From Chrysomallon squamiferum (taxonomy: Eukaryota > Mollusca > Gastropoda > Neomphalida > Peltospiridae): 64,000 bases of DNA. The notes under the pieces were generated by a model, which saw only the letters and a list, made by a program, of their open reading frames with translations, did no database searches and was not told the origin of the DNA. Within the stretch, counting starts at the first letter, position 1, and every line of letters starts with the position of its first letter. Below are positions 53,848 through 64,000 of this stretch, piece by piece. Position numbers and translations under genes: made by a program. The stretch lies in assembly GCA_012295275.1 (NCBI GenBank), contig CM022670.1, positions 6,874,161 through 6,938,160 on the forward strand, read 5' to 3'.

Positions 53848-55084
53848 TTTTATTTTACTGTATTTTTATTTTATTTTTTTTTATTTTATTTTATTTCATT
53901 TCTTTTCATTTATTTATTTATGTATTTATGTATTTATGTATTTACTTATTTATTACTGAAGATGATAAAGCATATTACTTAGACATGCATAACGAGACTA
54001 AGAAGTTTCAGAAATTCATGTAAATGTATGTTAATTTCTTTATCCATCTAATCTCACTGTAATTATTATTTTAAAAATGTATTGCAAAATCATCCCTAAT
54101 TTAAAATATGTATAGCTATCATTTATTCATTTATGCATTTATTCATGACTCTATTCTTCATATTATGTTGCATCCAATCGTAAAATGACGGTGTGATGCA
54201 TTTTAACATCGTACACCAGTTCAACCCAACGTTAATATGAATTTTCAAGTGCAGCGTAATCCTTAATTATACCGAAATACAAGCAAAAAAATTTACTCTT
54301 TATCACATCGCAGTAATTTAAATATTACTTTTAATGCAATACTGTCAGGATCGGATATAAGACTTTGTTAAGACCGTGTTTATATAACAGGTGAAATGAA
54401 ATTATTACAGTCTCTAAGCCAGAGTCTCAAACACGGGGCCCGCGGGCCGCATGCCGCTCATAGACTAATTATATATTTATGGCCCACGACTGTCCCTTTG
54501 TCCCACGCATGTAAATCTGCTCTGTCATTGCCACAGGCTTGCCGTATTCCAGAAAATAAGATCTAATATTCAATAAAATATTTGATATATTACATTTATT
54601 TATTTATTTATCAGCTTTGCTGTGCATCTCCTGAAAATTATAACTCTTTCACCTCCCCCATTCCAAACCCTTTATTCTTGGCACGTTGGATCTCTTCTCG
54701 AGTATATAATGACCCTTTTCTTTCCTTGAGTTTGAAACCCCTGCTCTAATCTTTAATTTTTTTTTTTTTTTTTTACGATAATGCGATTTCGGGTGTTGAT
54801 ATTGCTGTACGAATTGTTGAGAAATGTTTTTCAGACTGTGTTTTTCAACAACGCTAAGGTGCTGAAGATAGAAACCGAGGCTTCTAACGGACTCGTGTAT
54901 CTGATCGACACAGTGCTAGACGTTCCTGAGGGAACAGTTCTCAGCGTGCTTGAGAAGTACAACCTGACAACCTTCGTACAGGCCGTCCACAAAATACGTT
55001 ACGCCGTCACGTTAAACCATACGTCAGGTATACGTTTGTCTGTTCGTTTATTTATTTATTATTATTTTTTATTATTATTATTAC

Positions 55085-55150
<66 letters not shown>

Positions 55151-56772
55151 TTATTATTATTATTTATTTTTTTTTTTTTTTTTTTTTTTTCAGTCTATCG
55201 GCACTTCACGGTTTTTGCTCCAGATGACGCTGCATTCCAGAAACTGGACAAAGCCCAACGAGATCACATTCTAGGCAGTACAACCTATGCATCAGGTATA
55301 AATACGTTCTAGACAGTACTACCTATGCATCAGGTATAAATACGTTCTAGGCAGTACTACCTATGCATCAGGTATAAATACGTTCTAGGCAGTACTACCT
55401 ATGCATCAGGTATAAATACGTTCTAGACAGTACTACCTATGCATCAGGTATAAATACGTTCTAGGCAGTACAACCTATGCATCAGGTATAAATACGTTCT
55501 AGGCAGTACTATCTATCCTTCTATTATTAAATATATTGTGATATTATGCAACTGATTATTTGTTGCCCAATATTTGTTTCGTATAAAATAGTGGTACATG
55601 CTAATCCACCCCAACGGTCATTCATACTGATTATGGGTAATGGATTTTACTATCTTTAGTTTCACTTTAACTGTGGTCTTTCGAAGATCAGCCATGAACC
55701 ATAATGTTGAATGTAGAGTAAAAAGGAGAGAGGGAGAATTGAACCTATAACCTGACGCATCTCCTGCCAGTGACCTCACAGTTGAAAACAGACAGCTAGC
55801 TACCTTATTAAATCACATCATAAAATTATTATTTTTTTAAATTGTATTACGTTTAAAATTTTATTACATCAGTCTATTTATCTGTGATTGTCTGTCTGTC
55901 TTTCTAGAAATCTGTGTAGCTGTCTGTCTGTTTTTCTGGAAATCCGGGTTTGTCTCATTGTTAATTTCATTATTTTCACAGAACTAGTTCGTTACCACAT
56001 CCACGACGGATATTTGCACATCAAAAGTCTTGACCACAACGGCAATATCGGCACTTTGCTCGGTGGTCACGTGATCGGCGTTGACATTAGCAGTAAGAAG
56101 CATTTAATTCAGTCAGATACAATATTTAAATTATGAGTCTGATAAAATATTTATCAATTTGATAAAATATTTAAATTATCTGCTATGATAAAAAGTTTAA
56201 ATAAACTAATTTTATCTGTACAATATTATAATTAAATTATCAACTTATCATTGTGATAAGATGTAAACAAATTAAAATAATGAAAAAAAAGAAGAAAAAA
56301 AACATTAAAAAAACCCTTTATTTATTGATGTCATTGGCTCAGCCACAAAAGGCATGCTTGAATACTTCTATTATTAAGTACGTAATTCTCTACTATCGCC
56401 CACATCCCAAGTCTGTTTATTATGTAAAACAGGTCTGAAGCACTCTTACATTATTAGTACACTAACATACACACACACACACACATCGACAGACATACAT
56501 TCATATGCACACCTAATTTTGTTTTACTTTGTAAAGTTATTTTTTTTTCCATTACTACTACTACTACTACTACTACTTCTACTACTACTAGTAGTATACT
56601 ACTACTACTTCTACTACTACTACTAGTATACTACTACTACTTCTATTACTACTGCTACTACTACTACTATTATGATTATTACTATTATTTTTATGTTTAT
56701 TATAAAATAATAGTAATAATCATAATAGCAATAGTAGTAGCAGTAGTAAAGGTAGTAGTAGTAGTAGCAATA

Positions 56773-56813
<41 letters not shown>

Positions 56814-56956
56814 GATTTTATTTTACAGATAATGATATTCGATTGAACAGGGTGGCTCGACTAAAACAGAGCGACATTGAATGTGATAACGGTGTTGTCC
56901 ATATTATCGATCACGTCTTAATACCGAGTACACTTGGTGGTCAGATTATTGGCTAA
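52641..56956 (+). CDS. Secreted two-domain fasciclin (FAS1) protein, paralogue, 6 exons
   Basis: Exons: 52641-52788, 53359-53570, 54835-55027, 55194-55295, 55982-56092, 56829-56956. All are GT-AG, giving 894 nt and 297 residues ending in TAA. I chose the ATG at 52641 because it begins a clean signal peptide (MFSVVLVTICLGTLVQA). An in-frame ATG at 52596 would add 15 residues, but an acceptor-like CTCTACAACAG lies between them. Domain 1 (about 20-145) has YTLIIPTDAAF, QYHTLIGE and SNGLVYLIDTVLDVPEG. Domain 2 (about 147-290) has FTVFAPDDAAF, RYHIHDGY and DNGVVHIIDHVLIPS. The exon phases equal those of the minus-strand paralogue and exon 4 is 102 nt in both, so they are products of one duplication. 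The YH regions here are less canonical than in the partner. An AATAAA follows the stop at 56968, with another at 57036. Introns contain a hAT-like MITE, the exon 4 donor minisatellite and a long hairpin before exon 6. Confidence 0.93.
53700..53960. repeat. (TTCG)n and (TTTTA)n/(TTTA)n arrays in FAS1-plus intron 2
   Basis: TTCG units (53703-53736), then TTTTATTTCATTTCATTTTA-type repeats and TTTA units. The long overlapping frames here are translations of this repeat. Confidence 0.88.
54420..54743. mobile_element. hAT-like MITE, 324 bp, with 8-bp target duplication
   Basis: Begins CAGAGTCTCAAACACGGGGC and ends GAGTTTGAAACCCCTG, the CAG/CTG-ended inverted repeat typical of hAT elements of the Charlie kind, with the characteristic CCCGCGGGCC block after the left end. 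The flanks CTCTAAGC (54412-54419) and CTCTAATC (54744-54751) are an 8-bp target duplication with one mismatch. No transposase is encoded. It lies in intron 2 of the plus-strand FAS1 gene. Confidence 0.88.
55055..55190. repeat. (ATT)n and poly(T) array preceding the exon 4 acceptor
   Basis: Intron 3 is essentially one ATT microsatellite ending in about 24 T and CAG, so the simple repeat itself supplies the polypyrimidine tract of the 3' splice site at 55193. Confidence 0.9.
55271..55520 (+). repeat. 38-bp minisatellite carrying the exon 4 splice donor (6 units and a partial)
   Basis: Unit parts: CTAGGCAGTACTACCTATGC then ATCAG|GTATAAATACGTT. Starts fall at 55271, 55309, 55347, 55385, 55423, 55461 and 55499 (partial). 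The first 25 bases lie inside exon 4 and the donor GT is at 55296. Units differ at only one or two positions (CTAGAC/CTAGGC, ACAACC/ACTACC), so the array is young or homogenised. Between TTCTAG and the donor of each unit is a stop-free 21-nt segment. Confidence 0.95.
55720..55810 (-). repeat. Possible tRNA-derived SINE fragment
   Basis: On the minus strand GGTTCAATTC matches a Pol III box B, about 60 bases after a box-A-like AGGTAGCTAGCTG. The A-B spacing is longer than in a tRNA and no second copy was found here, so the call is weak. Confidence 0.3.
56628..56767. repeat. Long imperfect inverted repeat in FAS1-plus intron 5
   Basis: The left arm, CTACTACT-rich and ending ATTATGATTATTACTATTAT (to about 56691), pairs with the right arm 56704-56767, which begins TAAAATAATAGTAATAATCA. 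The arms are about 64 bases with a few mismatches and a loop of about 12. A (TA)n run follows, about 20 bases before the exon 6 acceptor. Confidence 0.85.
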
Positions 56957-57110
56957 AACACCGGAGAAATAAACACACAAAATATTCGTCCGGATAATAC
57001 AGTGATTTGTAGTTACAAGAAAATTAAACTCTTGAAATAAAGATTTACTTTTTTTTTTTCTTTTTTTTTTTTTTTCCCCTAACAAAATATTAATGTGAAC
57101 TATTTGGGAG

Positions 57111-57115
<5 letters not shown>

Positions 57116-57190
<75 letters not shown>
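57116..57190. repeat. (GA)n microsatellite
   Basis: An uninterrupted GA array just downstream of the poly(A) signals of the plus-strand FAS1 gene. Confidence 0.93.
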
Positions 57191-57192
<2 letters not shown>

Positions 57193-57951
57193 TTCACGGT
57201 AACTAAAAACTTCTGTGAATTGCTAAAGCAATCTCATTTTTCAGTCTATATGACTATATTTACCTTGTTAATGGGTTTACATTCAAGTGTTACAGAACAT
57301 TAAAAAAAAAACTTTACATTTTACCATTTTGATGCGGGATCGAAATGGCCTACCTCCCAAAGGGTAACAATCCTGCGACGATTACCACTTCAGTAAATTA
57401 TAATCTTTATAATTTGATATAAATTATTTTGATACATCTGAAGTGTTTATTGCTTGTCACCTGGGATTTGTAAAACGACGATTCGTTTTTTGTGTTGTGT
57501 TTATTCTAAGTTATAGCACAATTGTTTATCTCCGTCGTTTCGCGTTACCGCAAACCTTTACCAATCTAGACCGCGTCCGTACGCTTTTGATCGATTTGAC
57601 AAGACTGTGTGAATAATCGAGACTAGTAACCCATCCGTGTCGGTCTGTTTCCAAACGACTAATCCCAATTAAACAACCCACTGCATGTGTCAGTCATTTT
57701 TCAAAAGCGATAATTTATTAATGGCGTTATGAAAAGACGTTAATATTACTCTGTGACAAAGGGATTTAAGGTATTACCTTTATCTATAGTCATCTCGTTG
57801 TGAATTACCTTTTTACAAGCTTTTTATACATTGATATTCTGTCTGTTAGACGCGTGTATATATCATAGTAAGAAGTATTAGTGCAAAGGTATACAGAAAA
57901 AAAAAAATAATAATAAATATGAGAGAGAGAAACTGAGAGAGACAAAGAGAA

Positions 57952-58110
<159 letters not shown>

Positions 58111-58631
58111 AAGAAAGAGATATAGAGAGTTTATTTCAGTATTTGTAATGTTCTCCTTTTCCTTTCTTCTTTATTTATTTTTATTTTTATTCATTTATTT
58201 ACTCGTTCACCTAGTCATCGTCCTTCTCCTATTATTACTGCTGCTTCTGCTGCTGATATTACCACTACTACTGCTATAACAGCAACTACTACTACTACTC
58301 ATCGTTCTTACAAATAGTCTGCTAACGTACATAGGCTAGATTCATACTGTTGCTAAAGATGATTGAAAAAGTAATAAACTTTGCTAGGCTAAGATAAACC
58401 AGATTACTTTTCATCAGTCTGTTTTAAAATGTTATTTTTTTTTTTATCCTGTCCTACATTTAACATGCACATCATTCTTTAATCCTCTACAAAACTAAGT
58501 TGTTAAAAATGTAGAAATAATCGTTATGAAATTTTCATTTTCGTCTCGAGATGATATGGCCTTTATTTATTTATATAATTTTTTTTTTTTTTTTTTTTTA
58601 TCGTTATTTTTTTTATTTATTTATTTATTTT

Positions 58632-58686
<55 letters not shown>

Positions 58687-58959
58687 TTTAGGTGTTTCCA
58701 AATTTGCTTCTTCGTGTCGCGCCCAATCTTTTGTTTTCACGATTCCCTGTCTGGTGAAGCAGAAGACGAAACAGGCCAGATAATGTAGAACCGAGTTTTC
58801 TTTCAAACGTAGCTTCGTATCATTCACACAACACTTCACATTGTTAACTCATCTTAATCCGTGTGTCACCGCCTATATCTCATTTTAACACACTCATCCA
58901 GAAATAAGACACGAAAAAAACTTTATTGTTACAACTACAGCAGTCTCAACAAGAATTTC

Positions 58960-59630
58960 AACCAGTACTACTACTACTGCTGCTACTGCTGCTACTACTA
59001 CTACTATTAACACTGTTACTACTACATCGACTACTGCTATTACTACAACAATAACAACAATATCTACTACTATTAATGCTGTTGCTGCTGCTGCTACTAC
59101 TATTATTATTACTACTACAGTAGCTACAGCAGCAACAACTACTACTAATGCTACTATTCAACTACTATTCTACTACAGCAATAACAACAACATCTACTAC
59201 TATTAATGCTGTTGCTGCTGCTGCTGCTACTACTATTATTATTACTACAACAGTAGCTACAGCAGCAACAACTACTACTACTGCTAATATTCAACTACTA
59301 TTCTACTGCAGAAACTGCTCCTCATATTACTGCAACTATTCTTATCGTTGCTAACATTCCTATTACAACTACTACTACTACTACTACTACAATCACTACC
59401 ACTACCACTGCTGCCACTATGTTAATTGCCACAATAACTGCCATACTCCTACCATTATTACCACTACCACAACTACCACTACTACTATTACTACTACTAC
59501 AACTACTTCTACTACTACTAGTACTACTGTTGCTACTACTACTACTACAACTAACACTACTATTACTACTCTTACTATTATTGTCACTACTACTATTACT
59601 ACTAATACTACTACAGCTATTAGTAGTTTT
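58960..59630. repeat. Imperfect (TAC/TGC)n region with a ~130-bp higher-order repeat
   Basis: An almost continuous field of ACT, GCT and ACA triplets. Within it, about 59045-59172 and 59177-59310 are near-copies of one another (sharing AATGCTGTTGCTGCTGCTGC and GTAGCTACAGCAGCAACAAC), a higher-order unit over the triplets. Frames here encode only low-complexity runs. Confidence 0.85.
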
Positions 59631-60772
59631 ATTTCATTTAGCTGTGTTTAACAATTACACTTTTTTTGTCTTATATCCTGAGGGAAAATTACATTGATCA
59701 TTTGAGACAACACTAAAAATACATTAAAACTGTGCATGTCAACGAAATACCTTACCAAAGCAACAAAATAAACGTCAATACAATAACTATGCTGTGAAAA
59801 ATGATATAAAATTTTGTTGCTGTTGTTGTTGATGTTTATTTGTTTAGTTTTATTTCAACGATTTTTGAAGCTTCAGTAGTTTTAAATCGTTATTAATTTG
59901 AGATTATCTAAGGGTCCGGTAAGAATTAAATTTACTTATATATTTATTTATATATTTTTTGTTTATTATTATATTTCAGTCGTCCATTAATTAATTAATT
60001 CATTTATTCATCGCCGTCTTTTTATTTATTGTTACCGTTTAATATTTATTTATTTATTTGTTAGTGTGTTTGTTTGTGTGTTTGTTTATTTATTTATTTA
60101 TTTACTTACTTACTTATTTATTTGCTTGTTTGTTTGGTTATCTATTTATTTTAAAAGAGCTTTTGTTTTTATGTTTGGCTGATTTGTTTTTTAAAATATT
60201 TACACATTTTTTTATTTTCCATTGTAGCTTATAATGGCCTTTGTGTAAGTTCAAAAAAATATAAAAATCTGTCTATATTGACCTCTGACCTGCTCTTTTC
60301 TACCTCCAGTTGAGTGGTAATCGAATTATGCACACACACACAGTGATGGAATGTTGAGGTGCAGCGGACAGTTTGACACGAAGCCAGTTAATTTTCATTG
60401 ACTTTAATGCACTGAATTCATTCACAGTGAACTAGCGGTGAAGACTCGTAGGTTCTAGGATCGTTTACCGCTATCTGCTTCCGCTGAAATCTCTCAGCGG
60501 AGAGGACATGCAAGTACAATTTACATCTACTACCTCTACCGTTATTACTATTTCTGCTACTACCACTACTTTTACTATTACCACTACTATCATTGCTACT
60601 GATACTACTACTACTAGTACGACTACTACTATTTCTACTACTGCAATTACTACTACTTCTACTTCTACTGCCACTACAACTACTACAACTACTACTATTA
60701 CTGATGCTACTACAACTGCAAGTTCTAATGCTGATAATGTTATGATATTCTAATAAACTATTTTTACAAATA

Positions 60773-61478
60773 CAGTATACCCTCACCTATTCGCGGTTCC
60801 CCATTCGCGGCCCCGCATATTCGCGGGTTAGGCTCTTAACCATATCGCATCGTATGCTGGTATACCAGGCTAGCGTCATAACGTCATAAAAACAAATGCT
60901 CGGTAAACCGCACAAACAATATCAAATTTTTTCAATTATTATTGCAATACAGTACGTATTTTTTTTATAAATGCATACACTGTATATACAGTGCATATTT
61001 TTTGTGACCGTGTATTAATAATGTTTTTAATTGCATATTATTACCTGAACTGTGCGTACTGTATTTATCTGTCTGTTTTGCCTTTAAATTTGTTCCACTT
61101 TCTGTCAATTCTAATACATATGTTGTACGCATAGAAAATGACTTTACGGTGCAGTAATACTGTATGGGTAACTATGCTATGCGGTGTTACTGTCCTCCTG
61201 TACTTACGTTTCTTTCTGATTAAAATATTGTTTCAGTACAAAATTAAAATGTGTTTACATTATCATTACTACATTAGTGAAATACATAACTGCATGCAAT
61301 ATTACTACATTATTACTGTATTAATGAGTAAGAGTGTCTTTAGAAAGTGTTTGGGAAGCATTTAGTACCGTATATAATCTCATAATAGACGTTTTAAAAC
61401 TGCATCCAATATTCGCGGTTTTTCGCTATTCGCGGGGGGGTAAAGAACGTAACCCCCGCGAATAGCGAGGGAATACTG
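60773..61478. mobile_element. pogo/Tigger-like MITE, copy 2, 706 bp, intact ends
   Basis: TA target duplication on both sides (60771-60772 and 61479-61480). Left end CAGTATACCCTCACCTATTC, and the right end is the inverted CAGTATTCCCTCGCTATTCG. Subterminal ATTCGCGG motifs are repeated at both ends. CAGT-starting ends with a TA duplication and CG-rich ATTCGCGG blocks are typical of pogo-superfamily (Tigger) elements. There is no transposase. The 61-codon frame inside (61183-61365) is shared with copy 1 (14652-14837) because the copies are nearly identical, not because it is a demonstrated gene. Confidence 0.9.
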
Positions 61479-64000
61479 TATTCTTTTTTCTTCTACTTCT
61501 TCTTCTTCATCGTCATGATCACCATCATCATCATCATCATTTTTATTATTATTATTTTAGTAGTAGAGTAGTAGTAGTAGTAGTATTGTCATCATCATCG
61601 TCGTTGTCGTTGTCGTTGTCACATCAAAGATTAGATCGTTAGCCTTTTAATTATTGCATCCATTAAAAACTAAAATATGCAAATTAACCTTCTTTTTTTT
61701 TAATTAAGCAGTAATAAACAGTTTATGTATTAGAAAAATGATAGTAATAATATAAAATATACTGCTGCATAAAATCAGAGCCATTTACGATAAAAACTAG
61801 CAGAAATGTTTTATTTCATACTGATCAAAGCTGCATAGCATCAAACATTTGGCGTTTTTCTATTTGAAATGTAAAATGTTATTTTTTTCTATTTTATTAA
61901 GGCATCTCATAATAATAAGAATAATAATAATAATATTAATAATAATAATCATCATCATCATCATCATAATCATAATACTAAATTAATAAAACAACAGCAA
62001 AGACAACAACAGTAATAATAATAACAATAATAATAATAATATCAATAAAATAAATAAATAAATAAATAAATAAATAAACAAACAAACAAAAAAACCCCAA
62101 AACAAACAAAACCCTGAATAACAATCGAAAATGTTAAAATATTTCGAGGCATTGTAATTGTTTATCTATTTTCTAATTGAGTTAAAAGCTGATCACCTCA
62201 GTCTCATACTCAATACAGAACACAACCTAAATGTAGACTAAAACGAGATGTTATCCTCGAAGATTTGGCATTATCAGTTCAGACGTACGGGAGAGTTAAC
62301 AGAAATCCGAAAAAAATCAAAAGCAGAAAGAAAGATGATTCGATAACCTTTATAAATTTCTGCGAAACGTAAGCTTGATTTGTCAGAAAATAAAATATTT
62401 TTAAAAAATTAAAAAAAAATGAAAAAATGAAAACGAAAAGAATAAATTATTGATCTAGTGATATTTAAATTAATATTAACACAACACTTGAAGATAAATG
62501 GAACCAGTGTTGGATTGCAGAACTGAAAAAAACTAATTATCTCTACAACAGGATGAGCCATTTTCACTATAAAATCCATTTATACAATACATTATCCTTA
62601 TTGATCACATCAAAAACATATTGTCTAATAAAAGCGAATAATTATAAGAATTTTTTTCTTCTTCAAAAATGGACCAAAGTGACCTTTTTAATAATTTCAC
62701 ACTGTTAATGGGAAAGATATTTTTGATTATTTTAGAGAAAAGTATTAAAATATTTGGTGTCAAACGGGACAGAAATTAATACAGACCACTAAGTACCATT
62801 GGACAAGTTGATGACATTGCAATCATTTGTAAAAAATATTTAAATTTTGTTTATATATATATATATATATAAATAATATTTTTATTTAAATTTATTAATC
62901 GATTCAACAACTGGTTTATTCCTTCACTTTGAAAAATGGAAAAATCGTGTCGCAAAGCCAGTTTTGACTAATTTTCGGAATCAGTAATCAATTTCTGTAA
63001 GATTCGAGGAACCAAAAGAGGAATAAACATTATTAGGAAGTTTGTTTCCTCTAATTCATTATTCATGTAGATAGAAAGATAGATAGATGAACATATAGAC
63101 AGATAGAACATTTTGTTGTTGTTGTTGTTATTATTATTGTTGTTATTGTTATTATTAATCAAATTAATCTTGAATTTTTCATTTTTGTTTTTAATATTTG
63201 CACCGAGACTCGAACTGAAACTTCTTATAAATTTGCGATGCCTCTGTGAATATACCGTTGAAAACTTTGCGAGAAGAATACGTTGAAATGTTGAAACACC
63301 CATTAGAGCTCTGTGTAAACGGTTCCTATTTGAGAGATAATTAAAAAGATGGCAGCGTTTATCTTAAAATCACGATACTATTGAGAAAACACTGTTGCAA
63401 AAAACTGTTGCGAGAAACGATACGAAACGTGACATTGCCGCATACGATCTCGAGAAAATTACAAATAGCGGCCCCTGGATGTTAACATCACTGATAATAC
63501 TTGTTGAGTTAATAAATCATCCAGCCCCCGGGCGTCCGAAAACGAGATTTGTACAAATTCGAATTTTATTTTATTATTATAAAAAAAAAAAAAAAAAAAA
63601 TGTTAATAACGAATCGTCTCTCTCAAACCTAATACTGATCCGTTCAGTCAAAGCCTGGCTCGCCCGTGGAGCGCGTGTTTTGACCACACACAATTTAAAT
63701 ACTTTAATTAACCAATTATTTCAGACTTAAATACGTTTGCTTTGGGCTGACTGTTCTATCATCACGTTGAAACCAATCCGCGGGCAGCTGAGCGCTGCTG
63801 AAGAGGGGGAACAAGCCGCAAAAGAAGGCGGGACTTTGGGAAACGAAAAGCAGACGACACTAGGTGGCAATTAAATAATCGCGCAAGTAAGGAGAGTGAC
63901 GTTTGACAAGAGCAGACGACACGGATACCAAGAATTTGCTTCCTGGGCACACACCTACAGACTACCCGATATCAGATAGGTGTACTCAATTATACGCTTC

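Noticed and set aside
53418-54023. 201-codon frame that looks like one long gene
   Set aside because: Only its first part is FAS1 exon 2. The rest is read-through of the intron donor at 53571 into TTTA repeats.
57325-57385. Possible tRNA or SINE box B (TTCGATCCC on the minus strand)
   Set aside because: A single motif without a convincing box A or cloverleaf and no second copy found.
63762-63950. 62-codon minus frame in the less AT-rich right edge
   Set aside because: Arg/Leu-rich composition with no domain. The region looks more like a promoter or 5' UTR of a gene beyond the window.

Overview
This is an AT-rich, intron-rich metazoan nuclear window. Genes are split into short GT-AG exons, introns are packed with microsatellites, and several MITE- and SINE-like repeats are visible. 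A chloride-channel type Cys-loop receptor end, a FAM47-family gene, a PUB-domain gene and two secreted fasciclin (FAS1) genes together fit a lophotrochozoan animal, most likely a mollusc. That assignment is an inference from gene style and repeat content. No species marker is visible.

Layout. (1) 639-1013 (+): the last coding exon of a GABA-A/glycine-type ligand-gated channel entering from the left, followed by about 10 kb without a convincing gene. (2) 11363-16174 (-): an eight-exon gene for a 202-aa PUB-domain coiled-coil protein, a possible p97/VCP adaptor. (3) 19143-27193 (+): a nine-exon FAM47E-like gene of 471 aa, head to head with the PUB gene. (4) 27.2-35.0 kb: no supported gene. (5) 35045-36049 (-): a 334-aa intronless ORF, locally GC-rich, of unknown family. 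(6) 36.1-46.2 kb: simple-repeat desert. (7) 46202-50819 (-) and 52641-56956 (+): two divergently transcribed, paralogous six-exon genes for secreted proteins with two FAS1 domains each (306 and 297 aa), sharing exon phases and a 102-nt exon 4. (8) 57-64 kb: no supported gene, a pogo/Tigger-like MITE and long imperfect triplet repeats.

The most unusual pattern is that several minisatellites are anchored at exon-intron junctions. In three cases the tandem unit includes the 5' splice donor: PUB exon 2 (61-bp period, 3 copies), FAS1-minus exon 4 (58 bp, about 16 copies) and FAS1-plus exon 4 (38 bp, about 6 copies). A further array abuts a 3' splice site, and a degenerate one may repeat another. 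The two FAS1 arrays sit at the homologous donor but have unrelated units, so they arose separately. In the plus gene each unit contains a potential in-frame 21-nt micro-exon.

Exon structures were deduced by hand from reading-frame continuity, GT/AG sites and protein-family similarity. Nothing was searched against a database.
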